Virus record (IMG/VR): IMGVR_UViG_3300030419_005624
Location: 1 to 30,615 of that record
Length of the DNA stretch: 30,615 bases
Origin: a virus
Direction: 5' to 3' (one strand)
Shown piece by piece: positions 1-9,144 of the stretch (positions are counted from its first letter, which is position 1; every line of letters begins with the position of its first letter). The notes below the pieces were generated by a model. The model made no database searches. It was not told where the DNA came from and saw only the letters and a program-made list of their open reading frames with translations. Both the position numbers and the translations under genes were made by a program.

Positions 1-430
1 ATGGTAATATTTGTTCGATTATTTGTAAGTTCTCATTTATGTTTCTTGTAAACGCATAAAGTCCAAACGATGCAATATATGGAACTTCGGAATAACTAAA
101 ACTTGTCGTAGGCGAACTAACCAATCCATCTTCATATATCCTCGAAGTCTTCCTTAATTTATTTGCCTTTCTTGTCGGATCATACGTGAGGGCAAGCAAC
201 TCAAAGGCTATTCTTGGCATAGTCGTCTGTAGACGAACTTCATCAGATATTGAACTCAATTGTCTAATTCTTTGAATGAATTTTTCTTTGGGTCCATATG
301 AAAGAGGTACTCTAATTTTTTCTATAGACGATCCCTGATTGTCATCTTTAGAGATGAGGATATCATCAAACAATGATCCAAACCCGATAACCAATTTTCG
401 TAAAGCTTCGTTATTATAATATTCAAACAT
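1..430 (-). CDS. 15: Tail terminator / proximal sheath stabiliser, gp15-like (3' part missing)
   Basis: Partial gene; it starts with ATG at 430 and runs off the left edge, giving about 143 residues. The visible start MFEYYNNEALRKLVIGFG, the block IRVPLSYGPKEKFIQRI, the LPRI-like segment (TTMPRIAFELLAL) and the block ending EQILP match the order of conserved blocks in T4 gp15. In T4 gp15 forms a hexamer that caps the finished tail and joins it to the neck. The A of its ATG is the last base of the stop codon of the upstream gp14 gene (TAATG), so translation is probably coupled. Family assignment is by recalled T4 motifs; the C-terminus cannot be judged. Confidence 0.85.
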   Translation of the reverse strand, partial: MFEYYNNEALRKLVIGFGSLFDDILISKDDNQGSSIEKIRVPLSYGPKEKFIQRIRQLSSISDEVRLQTTMPRIAFELLALTYDPTRKANKLRKTSRIYEDGLVSSPTTSFSYSEVPYIASFGLYAFTRNINENLQIIEQILP

Positions 431-1374
431 TAGAAGTTACCCTCCGAGAATGGATCTGTGTCACTGAAATCGATAATATTGTCAATATTACCTTCTAATT
501 CTATTTCTTCATTATCACCAAAGAATTCATCGTCCTGAATATTCTGTGGTATAATTATATCGGCTGTTGCGTCGGTACTTATCAGATATTCTGCACCAGA
601 AGATGCACCCTTTATACTTTCTGTATTTGCTGTATATAGTAAGTCTCCAGAAATATTCGTAATAAGTAGAGTCTTGGAATTAGCATCCCAGTCAACAATA
701 TCGGCAGTGGCAGAAGCATTCGAGAATGTATCTCCTTGTTCTCCTGCAACTTGGAACATAAGTTCTCCTTGGAAGAAATTGGCAGCGGTTCTTCCTGTGC
801 TGTCTTCCGCAATTGGAGATCCTGTCAACACAAGAGAGCGTGTTTTCTTTCTTCTGTCAGTGTAGATGTCATCTAAATCTTCTATACCTGTATCAAATTG
901 TTCATTATTATAAGTAAATGTTTCGCATATTAACGTATATGTGTATAAAGATCCCAATTCATAAAATGGATTTTCGTGCTCAACAAAATTAATTTCAAGT
1001 AAAGCTTTTGTCAATGGAAAGTAAATTAAATCTCCCTCTTTGGGTCGATTTATTGAACTGTCCATTTCAGTCACTTCATCAGTAAATCGCTTTCTCGCAA
1101 CCACAAATGTGGCTCTGTCTTTTATTTCCAGACCATACTTTACAATTATGTCTCCTTCACCCTCAAATCCACTCACATTAAGGATATACATTTCCAAATC
1201 ATACACATCATCAAATTTGGAATTTGAGTCTTCTCCAAACAAAGAATCCTCGTTTTGTAACTTCCGAGGAATATACACCATGTTCCTACCCATTGATTTT
1301 ATAGTTTCAATAGTTAGGTCTTCAACGAGCTTTTGCTCTGAATTTACATCGCGTATGTAAGGATTTCTTGCCAT
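430..1374 (-). CDS. 14: Neck protein gp14-like
   Basis: Encodes 314 aa (T4 gp14 is 256 aa). The start MARNPYIRDVNSEQKLVEDL, the central FPLTKALLEINFVEHENPFYELG and the YTYTLICETFTYNNEQFDTG segment are typical of T4-like neck protein gp14, which with gp13 seals the head vertex after packaging and offers the platform for tail docking. The last third (about residues 200-314) is acidic and low in recognisable motifs, ending in an Asp/Glu/Phe-rich tail. It lies 2 nt after the gp13 stop codon and overlaps gp15 by one base, the same 13-14-15 order as in T4. Confident at family level. Confidence 0.88.
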   Translation of the reverse strand: MARNPYIRDVNSEQKLVEDLTIETIKSMGRNMVYIPRKLQNEDSLFGEDSNSKFDDVYDLEMYILNVSGFEGEGDIIVKYGLEIKDRATFVVARKRFTDEVTEMDSSINRPKEGDLIYFPLTKALLEINFVEHENPFYELGSLYTYTLICETFTYNNEQFDTGIEDLDDIYTDRRKKTRSLVLTGSPIAEDSTGRTAANFFQGELMFQVAGEQGDTFSNASATADIVDWDANSKTLLITNISGDLLYTANTESIKGASSGAEYLISTDATADIIIPQNIQDDEFFGDNEEIELEGNIDNIIDFSDTDPFSEGNF

Positions 1375-1376
1375 TA

Positions 1377-2183
1377 TTATCCAACCATAAAGTCTGATGG
1401 AAGCTCGTATTCAGAATATACTCTCTGTTCTATCTGAGCTATTTCAGCCAGTGCCTCTTGATATATTTGACCACCACGAAGAGTGACTCCACCGGGAAGT
1501 TGAACGCCATCAAATTTTGACATATTAATTCCCCACTGTCGTTTTATTAAAGAAGTAACATATTCTTTCAGTAAACGATCATTGTATATTTCTGTAAAAG
1601 TATCTGGATTTAGTGTGGCGTATGCTTCCATGATAACGTATTCATTAACTTTAATATCGCTACTCCAGTCCATTTCTATATGAAGTCTATTGGTTACTTT
1701 ACTAAAGCTAACTGCTTTTTCTGGATCAAATATTTGCTGAATAAGATTGATATATCGTTTTGTCGAATCAAATCTAGCTACACCTAAAGAACTATTTGCA
1801 CCAAGCCCTCGATTTATACCAAAGTAATCAGTTAGAGCCATTTGATATCTAACGTCAAACATATTTACGGTATTTAAGTCACCAAATGGAAATACCCTCA
1901 CCACAGATAATATGTCACTACCTTTTGGACCATCACCACCAGATCCATTTGCTGGACCTATAGAGTTGGTATCTATGTATTGATTGTCTATATCATCTTG
2001 TGTTACTTGATATGAAAAATATACTCGCTCAACACCATCAAAATGTCTTTCAGAAAAGAATTGAAGTGCGTCTTCAATACGCTCTTCTGCTTGTTCTTGA
2101 TCAACATTTATTTCTATTACGGGCGCACCTAAACGTCTAAAAGCATAATCAATAAGACTCTGTTTTGAATTTGGAGTTGCCAT
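1377..2183 (-). CDS. 13: Neck protein gp13-like
   Basis: Encodes 268 aa (T4 gp13 is 309 aa). The N-terminal block SLIDYAFRRLGAPVIEINV followed by an acidic helix (EERIEDALQFFSERHFDG) and the C-terminal KEYVTSLIKRQWGINMSKF / QLPGGVTLRGG segments are the hallmark of T4-like gp13 neck proteins. gp13 binds the portal/head vertex and completes the DNA-filled head together with gp14. The start is supported by a strong Shine-Dalgarno (AGGAGG) about 7 nt before the ATG and by a T4-type late promoter (TATAAATA) at 2201-2208, so this gene opens a late transcript covering gp13, gp14 and gp15. Confidence 0.92.
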   Translation of the reverse strand: MATPNSKQSLIDYAFRRLGAPVIEINVDQEQAEERIEDALQFFSERHFDGVERVYFSYQVTQDDIDNQYIDTNSIGPANGSGGDGPKGSDILSVVRVFPFGDLNTVNMFDVRYQMALTDYFGINRGLGANSSLGVARFDSTKRYINLIQQIFDPEKAVSFSKVTNRLHIEMDWSSDIKVNEYVIMEAYATLNPDTFTEIYNDRLLKEYVTSLIKRQWGINMSKFDGVQLPGGVTLRGGQIYQEALAEIAQIEQRVYSEYELPSDFMVG

Positions 2184-2200
2184 TTCTACCTCCTACTTTG

Positions 2201-2208
2201 TATTTATA
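2201..2208 (-). promoter_or_regulatory. T4-type late promoter before gp13
   Basis: On the minus strand the octamer reads TATAAATA, the exact T4 late promoter -10 consensus. It lies 17 nt upstream of the gp13 ATG, and the short leader that would result carries the AGGAGG ribosome binding site. In T4 such promoters are used by the gp55 sigma factor with coactivator gp33; a gp33-like gene is present at 24115-24342. Confidence 0.75.
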
Positions 2209-2223
2209 ATAAGAGGTAAAAGA

Positions 2224-2802
2224 TTAACCCTCAAGATGCTCTTGAATTTCTTTTACTGATTCTTCGTCTATATCTGGAACAGTGACCGATATTTTTTGTA
2301 TGTCCGTAGGTTTAAGTTGAGTATCTATATAAGCCTTTCTTGACATGGGAGGGAGTTGCTCCTCTTCGGGGCTTGGCTCATAATTAGTAAATCCAGGCAT
2401 ATTTAGAGGGCAAGAGAGAACCGGGTAGTCCAATTTGCTGTATTTTTCCCCATTGGCAATCAAGTGTGTTCCGGGGCGATCTCCACACCCACACTTACCA
2501 CAATAATGTTTTCCCCGAGTTTCACTTTCCATTAGATGGGGGCATGGAATCAATTCTCCACCGACATTTTGGTTACCAAAACAACTCAGTACTCTAAGCT
2601 GTTTCGTCGGACCATCTGTTTTTTTATTCCGTATACCTCTGGATGCCATTGACACACCAAAACTTTGCACCAGAGTTAATTTTTTACGTACCTCTTTGGT
2701 GAGATCTGTCCACGATTTTCTTATGTTTAATTTATTTTGTTTTTCTTTTTTAAAAATTTCTAACTGCTTTTTTTTCTTCTTTTTACCACAATTACATCCC
2801 AT
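2224..2802 (-). CDS. Cysteine-rich zinc-ribbon-like protein in the tail cluster
   Basis: Encodes 192 aa. It opens with MGCNCG followed by a run of six lysines and a highly basic region to about residue 65. A metal-binding-looking core follows: C-F-G, then CPHL, KHYCGKCGCGDRPGTH, and SCPLNMPGF (about residues 73-140). A CxxC-x-C ... CP pattern of this type recurs in small phage proteins and is usually read as a zinc ribbon; I cannot tell zinc from iron-sulfur. The C-terminal 45 residues are acidic. RBS GGAGAT is 5 nt before the ATG. It sits between the fibre gene and the neck gene. Its function is unknown; a virion-assembly or fibre-attachment helper is only a guess. Confidence 0.6.
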   Translation of the reverse strand: MGCNCGKKKKKKQLEIFKKEKQNKLNIRKSWTDLTKEVRKKLTLVQSFGVSMASRGIRNKKTDGPTKQLRVLSCFGNQNVGGELIPCPHLMESETRGKHYCGKCGCGDRPGTHLIANGEKYSKLDYPVLSCPLNMPGFTNYEPSPEEEQLPPMSRKAYIDTQLKPTDIQKISVTVPDIDEESVKEIQEHLEG

Positions 2803-2817
2803 TAAAAATCTCCAAAA

Positions 2818-4230
2818 TCACAAGGAGCAACTTTGCTCCGATCCCATAATTCTAATTTCAAGATCACGTATTCTATTCTTCATACATTGTACGTCGTAAG
2901 CAACATCAGTGGTCACCACATTATTAGCACTTGATCCAGCAGAAAGCCCGTGTGTCACATTTAGTGTTTGTATTGTAACTTGACTTGGAATATCTACCGC
3001 TACTATATTCTTAACTTTCATCGTGTAGAGAGTCTGTATTGCAGTTCCGGTTGGAGCCATTAAATAGTCTGTGGCTGGGTTGTCATGTGATCCATCATGG
3101 ACATACCTTTCAACTGAACTATTACCATGAAACTGTGGATTTTGATTTGATCCAAATGCAAGACCATTTGGCATATAATAGTTATCATACGTTGATCCAA
3201 GATCACCAGTACCATGCATGTGATATCCACTGTCATCTGGACTTGCAGCAGCCGCTGCGTTTGGAGTAAAGTATAACGGATAGTAACCTTGTATGGATAC
3301 GGGTTCAGCTAGATTGCTGGTATTGTGTGTAAGTTGAGGTGTAGCATTTTTATCATGAACACCCGAGTTGATGTATCCAATTAGATCATTGAATCGTAGT
3401 AGTGGAGTAGATCCAGCAGTTATTCCTGCTGAATATAAAGGTCTATCGTATCTATTTTCTCGGATTGTTAATTTGTTATTTGCTGCATCTACACCAACTA
3501 CAATTGCTGTATCTACTCCCGGTCTATCTGTTTTAACAGCTTTACCAATAAGAGCACTACTAAACTCTGATGTTGTGTGTGATAGTGACAGTGTTTCCTC
3601 GTATCCAAAAATATCACCAAACTGGGTGTTGTATTCAGAATATTCTGATACTGGCAAATACTGCATGGTTGAACCGTCAACCCACCCCTCTGGAATAGCA
3701 GCCGTATTGCCAGTAACAGAAAGATAAGGCAGAACTGTGCCAACTGGAGCATCACTAGTTTTAGAGGCTTCGACAGTTCCAACGTTAGCAGAACCATCGC
3801 TTGGACCTATTACCGCTGCATTAAATGCCCCAACCGAAGTTTGTTGTAAAACCTTCTTAGATATTTGTCCAGAAGCCGCTGGCGCATAACTTTGAATTTT
3901 TCCTGCTGTAGCTGCACTCAGATAAAAATTTTCTGCTGACGGAGCACCCGCTATTAGTGTATCTGGATAATCAATCAATCCCTGTAAAACAACAAATGCA
4001 CTGGAATCTTGAATATTTTCAACAACACCAAAGACACGAGCAGCATCCGAACTAGTTGCACCAGCTCGAAAGTAAAATGAAGTAGCACCAGAAAAACCAT
4101 TTCTTAAGACATCACCCGCAGTTGTTCCTGATTCTAATTTCCCAACAGGTACCTCTGCAATGATTCTTGTGCCAATCACATCTGACCTGATAATGCTGCT
4201 GTTTTGTCTTAAATTTGAACTTGGTGACAT
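2818..4230 (-). CDS. Short tail-fibre-like protein with tail-collar-type domain
   Basis: Encodes 470 aa. The N-terminal 120 residues form a beta-rich module (RNGFSGATSFYFRAGATSSD ... ARVFGVVENIQDSSAFVVLQG ... FYLSAATAGKIQ ... ISKKVLQQ) that is also present in the next fibre upstream. Residues about 165-205 (APVGTVLPYLSVTGNTAAIP, then EGWVDGSTMQYLPVSEYSEY, then FGDIFGY) look like a phage tail-collar domain, with the usual P.GW.DG and the later G-Y spacing. The C-terminal part holds His/Tyr/Asn-rich segments (DSGYHMHGTGDLGS, YVHDGSHDNP) suggesting a trimeric fibre tip, then a short helix ending in CMKNRIRDLEIRI. Likely a host-recognition fibre comparable to gp12. Exact T4 equivalence is not claimed. 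Confidence 0.7.
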   Translation of the reverse strand: MSPSSNLRQNSSIIRSDVIGTRIIAEVPVGKLESGTTAGDVLRNGFSGATSFYFRAGATSSDAARVFGVVENIQDSSAFVVLQGLIDYPDTLIAGAPSAENFYLSAATAGKIQSYAPAASGQISKKVLQQTSVGAFNAAVIGPSDGSANVGTVEASKTSDAPVGTVLPYLSVTGNTAAIPEGWVDGSTMQYLPVSEYSEYNTQFGDIFGYEETLSLSHTTSEFSSALIGKAVKTDRPGVDTAIVVGVDAANNKLTIRENRYDRPLYSAGITAGSTPLLRFNDLIGYINSGVHDKNATPQLTHNTSNLAEPVSIQGYYPLYFTPNAAAAASPDDSGYHMHGTGDLGSTYDNYYMPNGLAFGSNQNPQFHGNSSVERYVHDGSHDNPATDYLMAPTGTAIQTLYTMKVKNIVAVDIPSQVTIQTLNVTHGLSAGSSANNVVTTDVAYDVQCMKNRIRDLEIRIMGSEQSCSL

Positions 4231-4250
4231 TATTTTTTCCTATAGCTGTA

Positions 4251-6404
4251 TTATGTAGTTACGTTGTTGTTATAATCTGCATCTGCAACATAGTGTAATT
4301 GAATAGTATCAAACTTGTGTGCTCCAGCATGAATCTTAAATCTGGTTGCAATTCTAGATGTTTGAGTGGATGTTATTGCAGTAACACCAGACTCACATAT
4401 GCGAACAGTACCATCAAACGCAATTGTACCAGATGTGTTCCTTAAATCTCTTCCTGCTGGTGAATTGAACGCATCTTGATTTCCAGAATCTGGTGAATAG
4501 ATTTTAATAAGAGGTGTTGCTCTCATCGCGACTGGATATCTGAACGATGTTTCGTTGTACGGAGTATGTGTAAATTCAACAATATGAGAATCCACCACAC
4601 TACCGCCCTTAGTTACCTGCCCGGTAAATTCTTCTAGTCTATAACTTCGCTGGTAGTAACGACTAGATTTTTGCAACTCTTCGTCTTCATTTACAGGGAA
4701 GAAGGATGTCGCTCTATCACCGTGCTCCAATTTTATTTGAGCAAAATCATGATATGTACTTGTGGCATTAGTTAGATCGAACGCCAGAGCCAAATAATGA
4801 TCATTTGCAATTTCTGGATTTGCAGATGCTCCAGTAATTCCGGGAACATCAAACGTACTACTAAAGTATCCCCATTCCGTTGAAGATGTTAGAGTACCAC
4901 CACTATACTCCGAACCAGTAACACCATTCCATATTTGTTTAATTCTAATTGGAATAGATTTTGCACTACCAGATCTAAGATAACCACTTACTGTAGCAGT
5001 TTCATTCGCTAATGTTCTTGAATCTTCTATTCTATTTTCAAAGTGTAGATGATCCCCGGTGACAGATCCTGTGGTAACATTATATGTTCTCAAGTAGTAT
5101 GTTGGATTACCTTTAATATCGGTTTGATCAGCATCAAATTCTTTTCTTCTGATATAAGATGATGTGGCAAATGTTGCACCAGTTGCGTTTAAGTTACGAA
5201 CCCACCTATCGGCAGAGTAAATGCTGTCAACACTCGTGATTGTTGCCCCGGTTGGGTATCTTTGCCATAAATCGAATCCACCATTGATTAATATATTTGG
5301 AGATGAACCAGATAAAAGATCCGTGGATGATATTGATATGTTATTGACCACTATTGCGTTATTGGTGGACGTATCATAATTTATTGCAAACAATTTCTTG
5401 CGATCAGTAACCGGATTGGTTCTTAGTTCGCCTGTCACACCACAGATGTATAACTTACCTTTACCATATGCAGCAGGAATTGATTCAGCAAGACCAGAAG
5501 TTGTAATTTCAATCGTATCATTTGCTGGTTGACCAGTAACAATACCAATTGTGTCGTCAATATTTTTATCATCTTTTGCGAGGAAAAATCCGTTATACTG
5601 GGATCTACCATCAGTAAATGTTAATGTATCTGGGCTATATGCGACCACTTTACCTTTTACTAAGTGGTGATCAACAGAACCAGTATTAACATATATTTTA
5701 TGTGTAGCATACCCACCAGTATTACCTGTTCCGGTGTCCTGTAATAATTGACCTCTCATAGAAATGAGAACTGCACCAGTGTTTCCAGATGCTCCGATCA
5801 GAACTGGTTTTGATACACGACCTGCTAAAGTTGGTTCAGTTGCAGTGAATCCACCAGCAACTGTGGGATCAAGGAAGAACACACTACCAGTTGCCATGGT
5901 GGGAGAATACAGCCCCTCCACATAACCACTCTGTGCTATAGTAATGCTGGTGTCTGATGTACCAGTGACCATTCCAAGAACTTCTGCATTATCAGAAGAA
6001 TCTGCTTTTGCTTTGGTTAATCCAGAAGAATCCATTCTGACAAATGTACCAAAGTCAAAGGCAGTTGTCACACCATCAATAACCTGCCCTCTGAGAATAA
6101 ACGAATTTGGACCTGCAAAACTTCCGGCTTCAAGATCACCAGTAATCGTGGCATTACCTTGTAGGGTTAGCCCATGTGGAATTGTGTGCAGTAGTTTGAG
6201 TTCTAAATTACCTGCGGTACCCGTACCAGCCGCAGTGGTTCCAACAGCACCGCTCAGACCAGAAATATTTGAAAGTTCCAAATCATAGATCTTTAGTTTG
6301 TTTAACTTCGCAATAATTTCTGCATTAGTTTTGGTGAACCAACTTTGAAATGTGTCACTAGTTTCTAGCTCATTTATTTGGAATAGATTGTCTTCAACGC
6401 CCAT
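4251..6404 (-). CDS. Tail fibre / adhesin with two beta modules and NGGFDLWQR-type lectin-like domain
   Basis: Encodes 717 aa. It starts with a short helical anchor (LFQINELETSDTFQSWFTKT) of a kind common at fibre N-termini. Two related beta modules follow at about residues 105-215 and 245-350 (each with an 'A.VLG.VTG', 'G.L/VFFL or LYIC' and 'SKPVLI/KLFAIN' core), homologous to the N-terminal module of the adjacent 470-aa fibre. At about residue 375 comes PNILINGGFDLWQRYPTG ... YSADRWVRN, a motif that marks a carbohydrate-binding-like jelly-roll domain frequent in marine phage fibres; the tail includes RYYQRSYRLEEF. Probable receptor-binding fibre. A GAGG ribosome binding site lies upstream of the ATG. 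Confidence 0.72.
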   Translation of the reverse strand: MGVEDNLFQINELETSDTFQSWFTKTNAEIIAKLNKLKIYDLELSNISGLSGAVGTTAAGTGTAGNLELKLLHTIPHGLTLQGNATITGDLEAGSFAGPNSFILRGQVIDGVTTAFDFGTFVRMDSSGLTKAKADSSDNAEVLGMVTGTSDTSITIAQSGYVEGLYSPTMATGSVFFLDPTVAGGFTATEPTLAGRVSKPVLIGASGNTGAVLISMRGQLLQDTGTGNTGGYATHKIYVNTGSVDHHLVKGKVVAYSPDTLTFTDGRSQYNGFFLAKDDKNIDDTIGIVTGQPANDTIEITTSGLAESIPAAYGKGKLYICGVTGELRTNPVTDRKKLFAINYDTSTNNAIVVNNISISSTDLLSGSSPNILINGGFDLWQRYPTGATITSVDSIYSADRWVRNLNATGATFATSSYIRRKEFDADQTDIKGNPTYYLRTYNVTTGSVTGDHLHFENRIEDSRTLANETATVSGYLRSGSAKSIPIRIKQIWNGVTGSEYSGGTLTSSTEWGYFSSTFDVPGITGASANPEIANDHYLALAFDLTNATSTYHDFAQIKLEHGDRATSFFPVNEDEELQKSSRYYQRSYRLEEFTGQVTKGGSVVDSHIVEFTHTPYNETSFRYPVAMRATPLIKIYSPDSGNQDAFNSPAGRDLRNTSGTIAFDGTVRICESGVTAITSTQTSRIATRFKIHAGAHKFDTIQLHYVADADYNNNVTT

Positions 6405-6414
6405 TTAATTTTCC

Positions 6415-7986
6415 TCAAATTGGTTCTATCTGTCGTGTATCGGTGTCCCTATTTACTCTCACTACGTCACCCAATTCACTAAAATGGCCATTCCATTCAT
6501 TTTCTGCATCTGTCTGACCTTGGTCATCCACATCATATATTGTGGTATTTACCATCACATTATTTATAAAACGAGGCTTTACTGCCTCTTTCAATTGTTG
6601 GAATACGTTATTTCTAAGTGTTATTGTTTGATCTATATCAAAAGATTCTAGTGGGGTCATGTTATCAGCTTGAGTGTTGTTGGTAATATAATTACTTAGG
6701 TTGAGCATTGCAGTTTTTACTACCTCTGTGTTGTGTTCACATTTTACACATAAAGAATATGCAGGAACTTTGTCCGTGAATCCTGCCGCGCTTTCTGGTC
6801 CAATCAGTTCTAAATTCATATTACCCATAACAATATTCATGGTTCTACTCCTTGCATCATTTTGATCACTATCAGTTATATCAGCAGATGCATATAACGG
6901 ATCCATTGCATGGTGTATTCCTTGTCTAATTCTAGGAACTGCTTTTAGTTGTATTCTTCTTGAGTTACCATCATCTGAATTGTTTGTATTTACTGGATTA
7001 TCAAATAGTGGATCATCGATTATTTCTGTCGTTTGAATTGGATTTGAGTCAGACACATCACCGCTGGGAGTTCCGTCAATTTGATCTCTAATTGCATTTT
7101 CCTCACAATTACCATCCGGATCTATATGTTCACATAGAGATTTATCTGCCAAATCAAGAGCAAAATAAGCTCCATCGTGCATGTCTGTAATTCGTTGAGT
7201 AAGTAACGCATCGGTAATGGCATTATGTCCTATAATGAATGTATGTTTTGCTGAATGAAACCAATTTCCAAAATACAACACTTCCGGTGTATATGTAACG
7301 CTAAATCTAGGTGTGATCCCATCTCCACGAACACCTTCTCCTAATAAATTTAATTCAAAGAGAATTGGTGTTTTTAAATAATACCAATGCTTCAATCCAC
7401 TTGCCGACACGACCCTATCATATAAACTATTTTGTGTTACAGCTCCAAAATACTTTGGTGTCACGAAAGAGGTATTATTAATAAGATACCAACCAGTATT
7501 GTACAACAATTTTATACTCGCCTGTAAATATCCAGAACCATTATCATCAATATCAACAGTTTTGAATAGAAGAGCTGCTTCGACTTGTGAATATGGTCGA
7601 GTATCATTGATTCTACCATCGGTGGACTCTATAGAATTTGCATCAAATTCACCCGGATATAATGGTGTGGTACCAGCCCAGCCTGGACCAAAGCTCGGTG
7701 GTGGCGAAAGTGGAGTTCCCTCCGGTGGATATATGTAACTAGACCAATTTGACCACATTTGATGTGTCAGTGTGTCAAATAAAACTTGTCTTTCATTTAT
7801 TTCATTTAATTCACCCGCTTGTATAACATCACCAACATTACGAAATGCAGTTGCAATATAATTATTAGTATTGTTCGAACCAACAGCATAGAAGCTTTTA
7901 ATTCTGCTTCTGTATGTCACATCATCTAAAGGTAATTTTGTATTTTCTGAATCTAACAGCGGAAATTTTTTAATGTCTACTGGCAT
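6415..7986 (-). CDS. Baseplate/fibre-associated structural protein, paralogue of its upstream neighbour
   Basis: Encodes 523 aa from ATG at 7986, which overlaps the stop of the upstream gene by one base (TGATG); a TTG one codon earlier is unlikely. It shares with the 385-aa neighbour the blocks QAGELNEINER, DTLTHQMWSNW, FGPGWAGTTPLYPGEF, NTGWYLINNTSF and HWYYLKTPILFELN in the same order, so the two arose by duplication. The 'QA.ELNE.' helix resembles the N-terminal attachment segment of many phage fibre and baseplate proteins. The C-terminal 200 residues are not shared and hold acidic and His/Cys elements. Placement after the gp8-like gene suggests roles like T4 gp9/gp10/gp11, but I do not recognise a specific one. 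Confidence 0.6.
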   Translation of the reverse strand: MPVDIKKFPLLDSENTKLPLDDVTYRSRIKSFYAVGSNNTNNYIATAFRNVGDVIQAGELNEINERQVLFDTLTHQMWSNWSSYIYPPEGTPLSPPPSFGPGWAGTTPLYPGEFDANSIESTDGRINDTRPYSQVEAALLFKTVDIDDNGSGYLQASIKLLYNTGWYLINNTSFVTPKYFGAVTQNSLYDRVVSASGLKHWYYLKTPILFELNLLGEGVRGDGITPRFSVTYTPEVLYFGNWFHSAKHTFIIGHNAITDALLTQRITDMHDGAYFALDLADKSLCEHIDPDGNCEENAIRDQIDGTPSGDVSDSNPIQTTEIIDDPLFDNPVNTNNSDDGNSRRIQLKAVPRIRQGIHHAMDPLYASADITDSDQNDARSRTMNIVMGNMNLELIGPESAAGFTDKVPAYSLCVKCEHNTEVVKTAMLNLSNYITNNTQADNMTPLESFDIDQTITLRNNVFQQLKEAVKPRFINNVMVNTTIYDVDDQGQTDAENEWNGHFSELGDVVRVNRDTDTRQIEPI

Positions 7987-9143
7987 CAAATAAACTCCGT
8001 GGTTGGATTGGGAAACGTAACGTCTTCATAGGGAGGGTCTTCATTCGAGCTATCTAGCTCACCATTCATACGATTCATCGACGTTAAATCCAAACTCACA
8101 CCGTTTAAATACTTTGCTCGAAGTTCGCCAACAGTAAGTCCACCGCCCACCAAGTCCTCCCACGGAGTATCATCGAACGTAACATAACCAATATATGATG
8201 GAGTTCTCTGATCAGTTTGACCACATCCAAGTTTAGGTTTTATCTTTATTTCCACACGATCTGCCCCAGAATCAGAATCACCGGATTGAAAATTACCACC
8301 ATTTAGATAGTTTAAATCGTCTAATATAATTCCAAAACAAATTTGACTTGTAGGTGTTCCTTCCTCTCCACCAGAAGGATCAACAAAAACTTCATCCTGA
8401 ATATCGGAACCAATAGAAATGGACCACCATTCACTCACCGGCTGCGAAGTTAGTGCGGCAGTCTGATTAAAAAGAATATTAACCGTAAACTTTTCTGAAT
8501 ATACAGTTTCTTTAAGGTAGTACCAATATTTAAATCCAGAACTGTCATGTGTTGATTGTGTCGTATAGGTATCATTTATATAATACCAGCCTGGATTTAG
8601 TGCAATTTGTATGTCATAAACACCAATTTGATGTTGATCTCCATTAATAGTTTCCGTTTCAGTCTTATATGTGTGATTAACACTGACTAAGTTTTTGGGT
8701 GTCTCGTATATAAGATCGTCTTCATTGCCCGAAGAATATATCAATTCATCCAGATATCGAATATTTGATTTCCAAATGTGTGGATATAATGGAGTGGTTC
8801 CAAACCAACCGGGACCGAACTTGGAGATTTGCATATTATTAAATGAGTTCCAGTTTGACCACATTTGCTGTGTCAATGTATTGTTAAGCATAAATCTTTC
8901 TTGTACTTCATTGAGATCTTCTGCTTGTAATGCCCGCAATGGAGCAAAACCCAACAAATGGTAGTTTTTGGTGTTCTGTCTCTCTGATATTGGAAGTGCA
9001 ATCTGACTTGCAAGACGACTACCATATGGGCTGTCTGTCATAGGAAACTTGTTGTCTACTTGGAAAGTGTTATCACCAACCTCAAAGATTGTGTCCCGAG
9101 CTGTTATAGGAAATTTTGTGTAATCAGTATCGTCTGCTGCCAT
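7986..9143 (-). CDS. Baseplate/fibre-associated structural protein (paralogue pair member)
   Basis: Encodes 385 aa. The common core lies at about residues 65-210: RALQAEDLNEVQERF, NTLTQQMWSNWNSF, FGPGWFGTTPLYPHIW, NPGWYYINDTYTT and FKYWYYLKETVYSEK. The following 170 residues are Gly/Ser/Asp-rich and lack recognisable motifs. It starts 1 nt after the gp8-like gene and overlaps the next paralogue by one base at its stop. A virion role at the baseplate rim is inferred from location and from the fibre-type N-terminal helix; no enzyme motif is visible. Confidence 0.6.
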   Translation of the reverse strand: MAADDTDYTKFPITARDTIFEVGDNTFQVDNKFPMTDSPYGSRLASQIALPISERQNTKNYHLLGFAPLRALQAEDLNEVQERFMLNNTLTQQMWSNWNSFNNMQISKFGPGWFGTTPLYPHIWKSNIRYLDELIYSSGNEDDLIYETPKNLVSVNHTYKTETETINGDQHQIGVYDIQIALNPGWYYINDTYTTQSTHDSSGFKYWYYLKETVYSEKFTVNILFNQTAALTSQPVSEWWSISIGSDIQDEVFVDPSGGEEGTPTSQICFGIILDDLNYLNGGNFQSGDSDSGADRVEIKIKPKLGCGQTDQRTPSYIGYVTFDDTPWEDLVGGGLTVGELRAKYLNGVSLDLTSMNRMNGELDSSNEDPPYEDVTFPNPTTEFI

Positions 9144-9144
9144 T

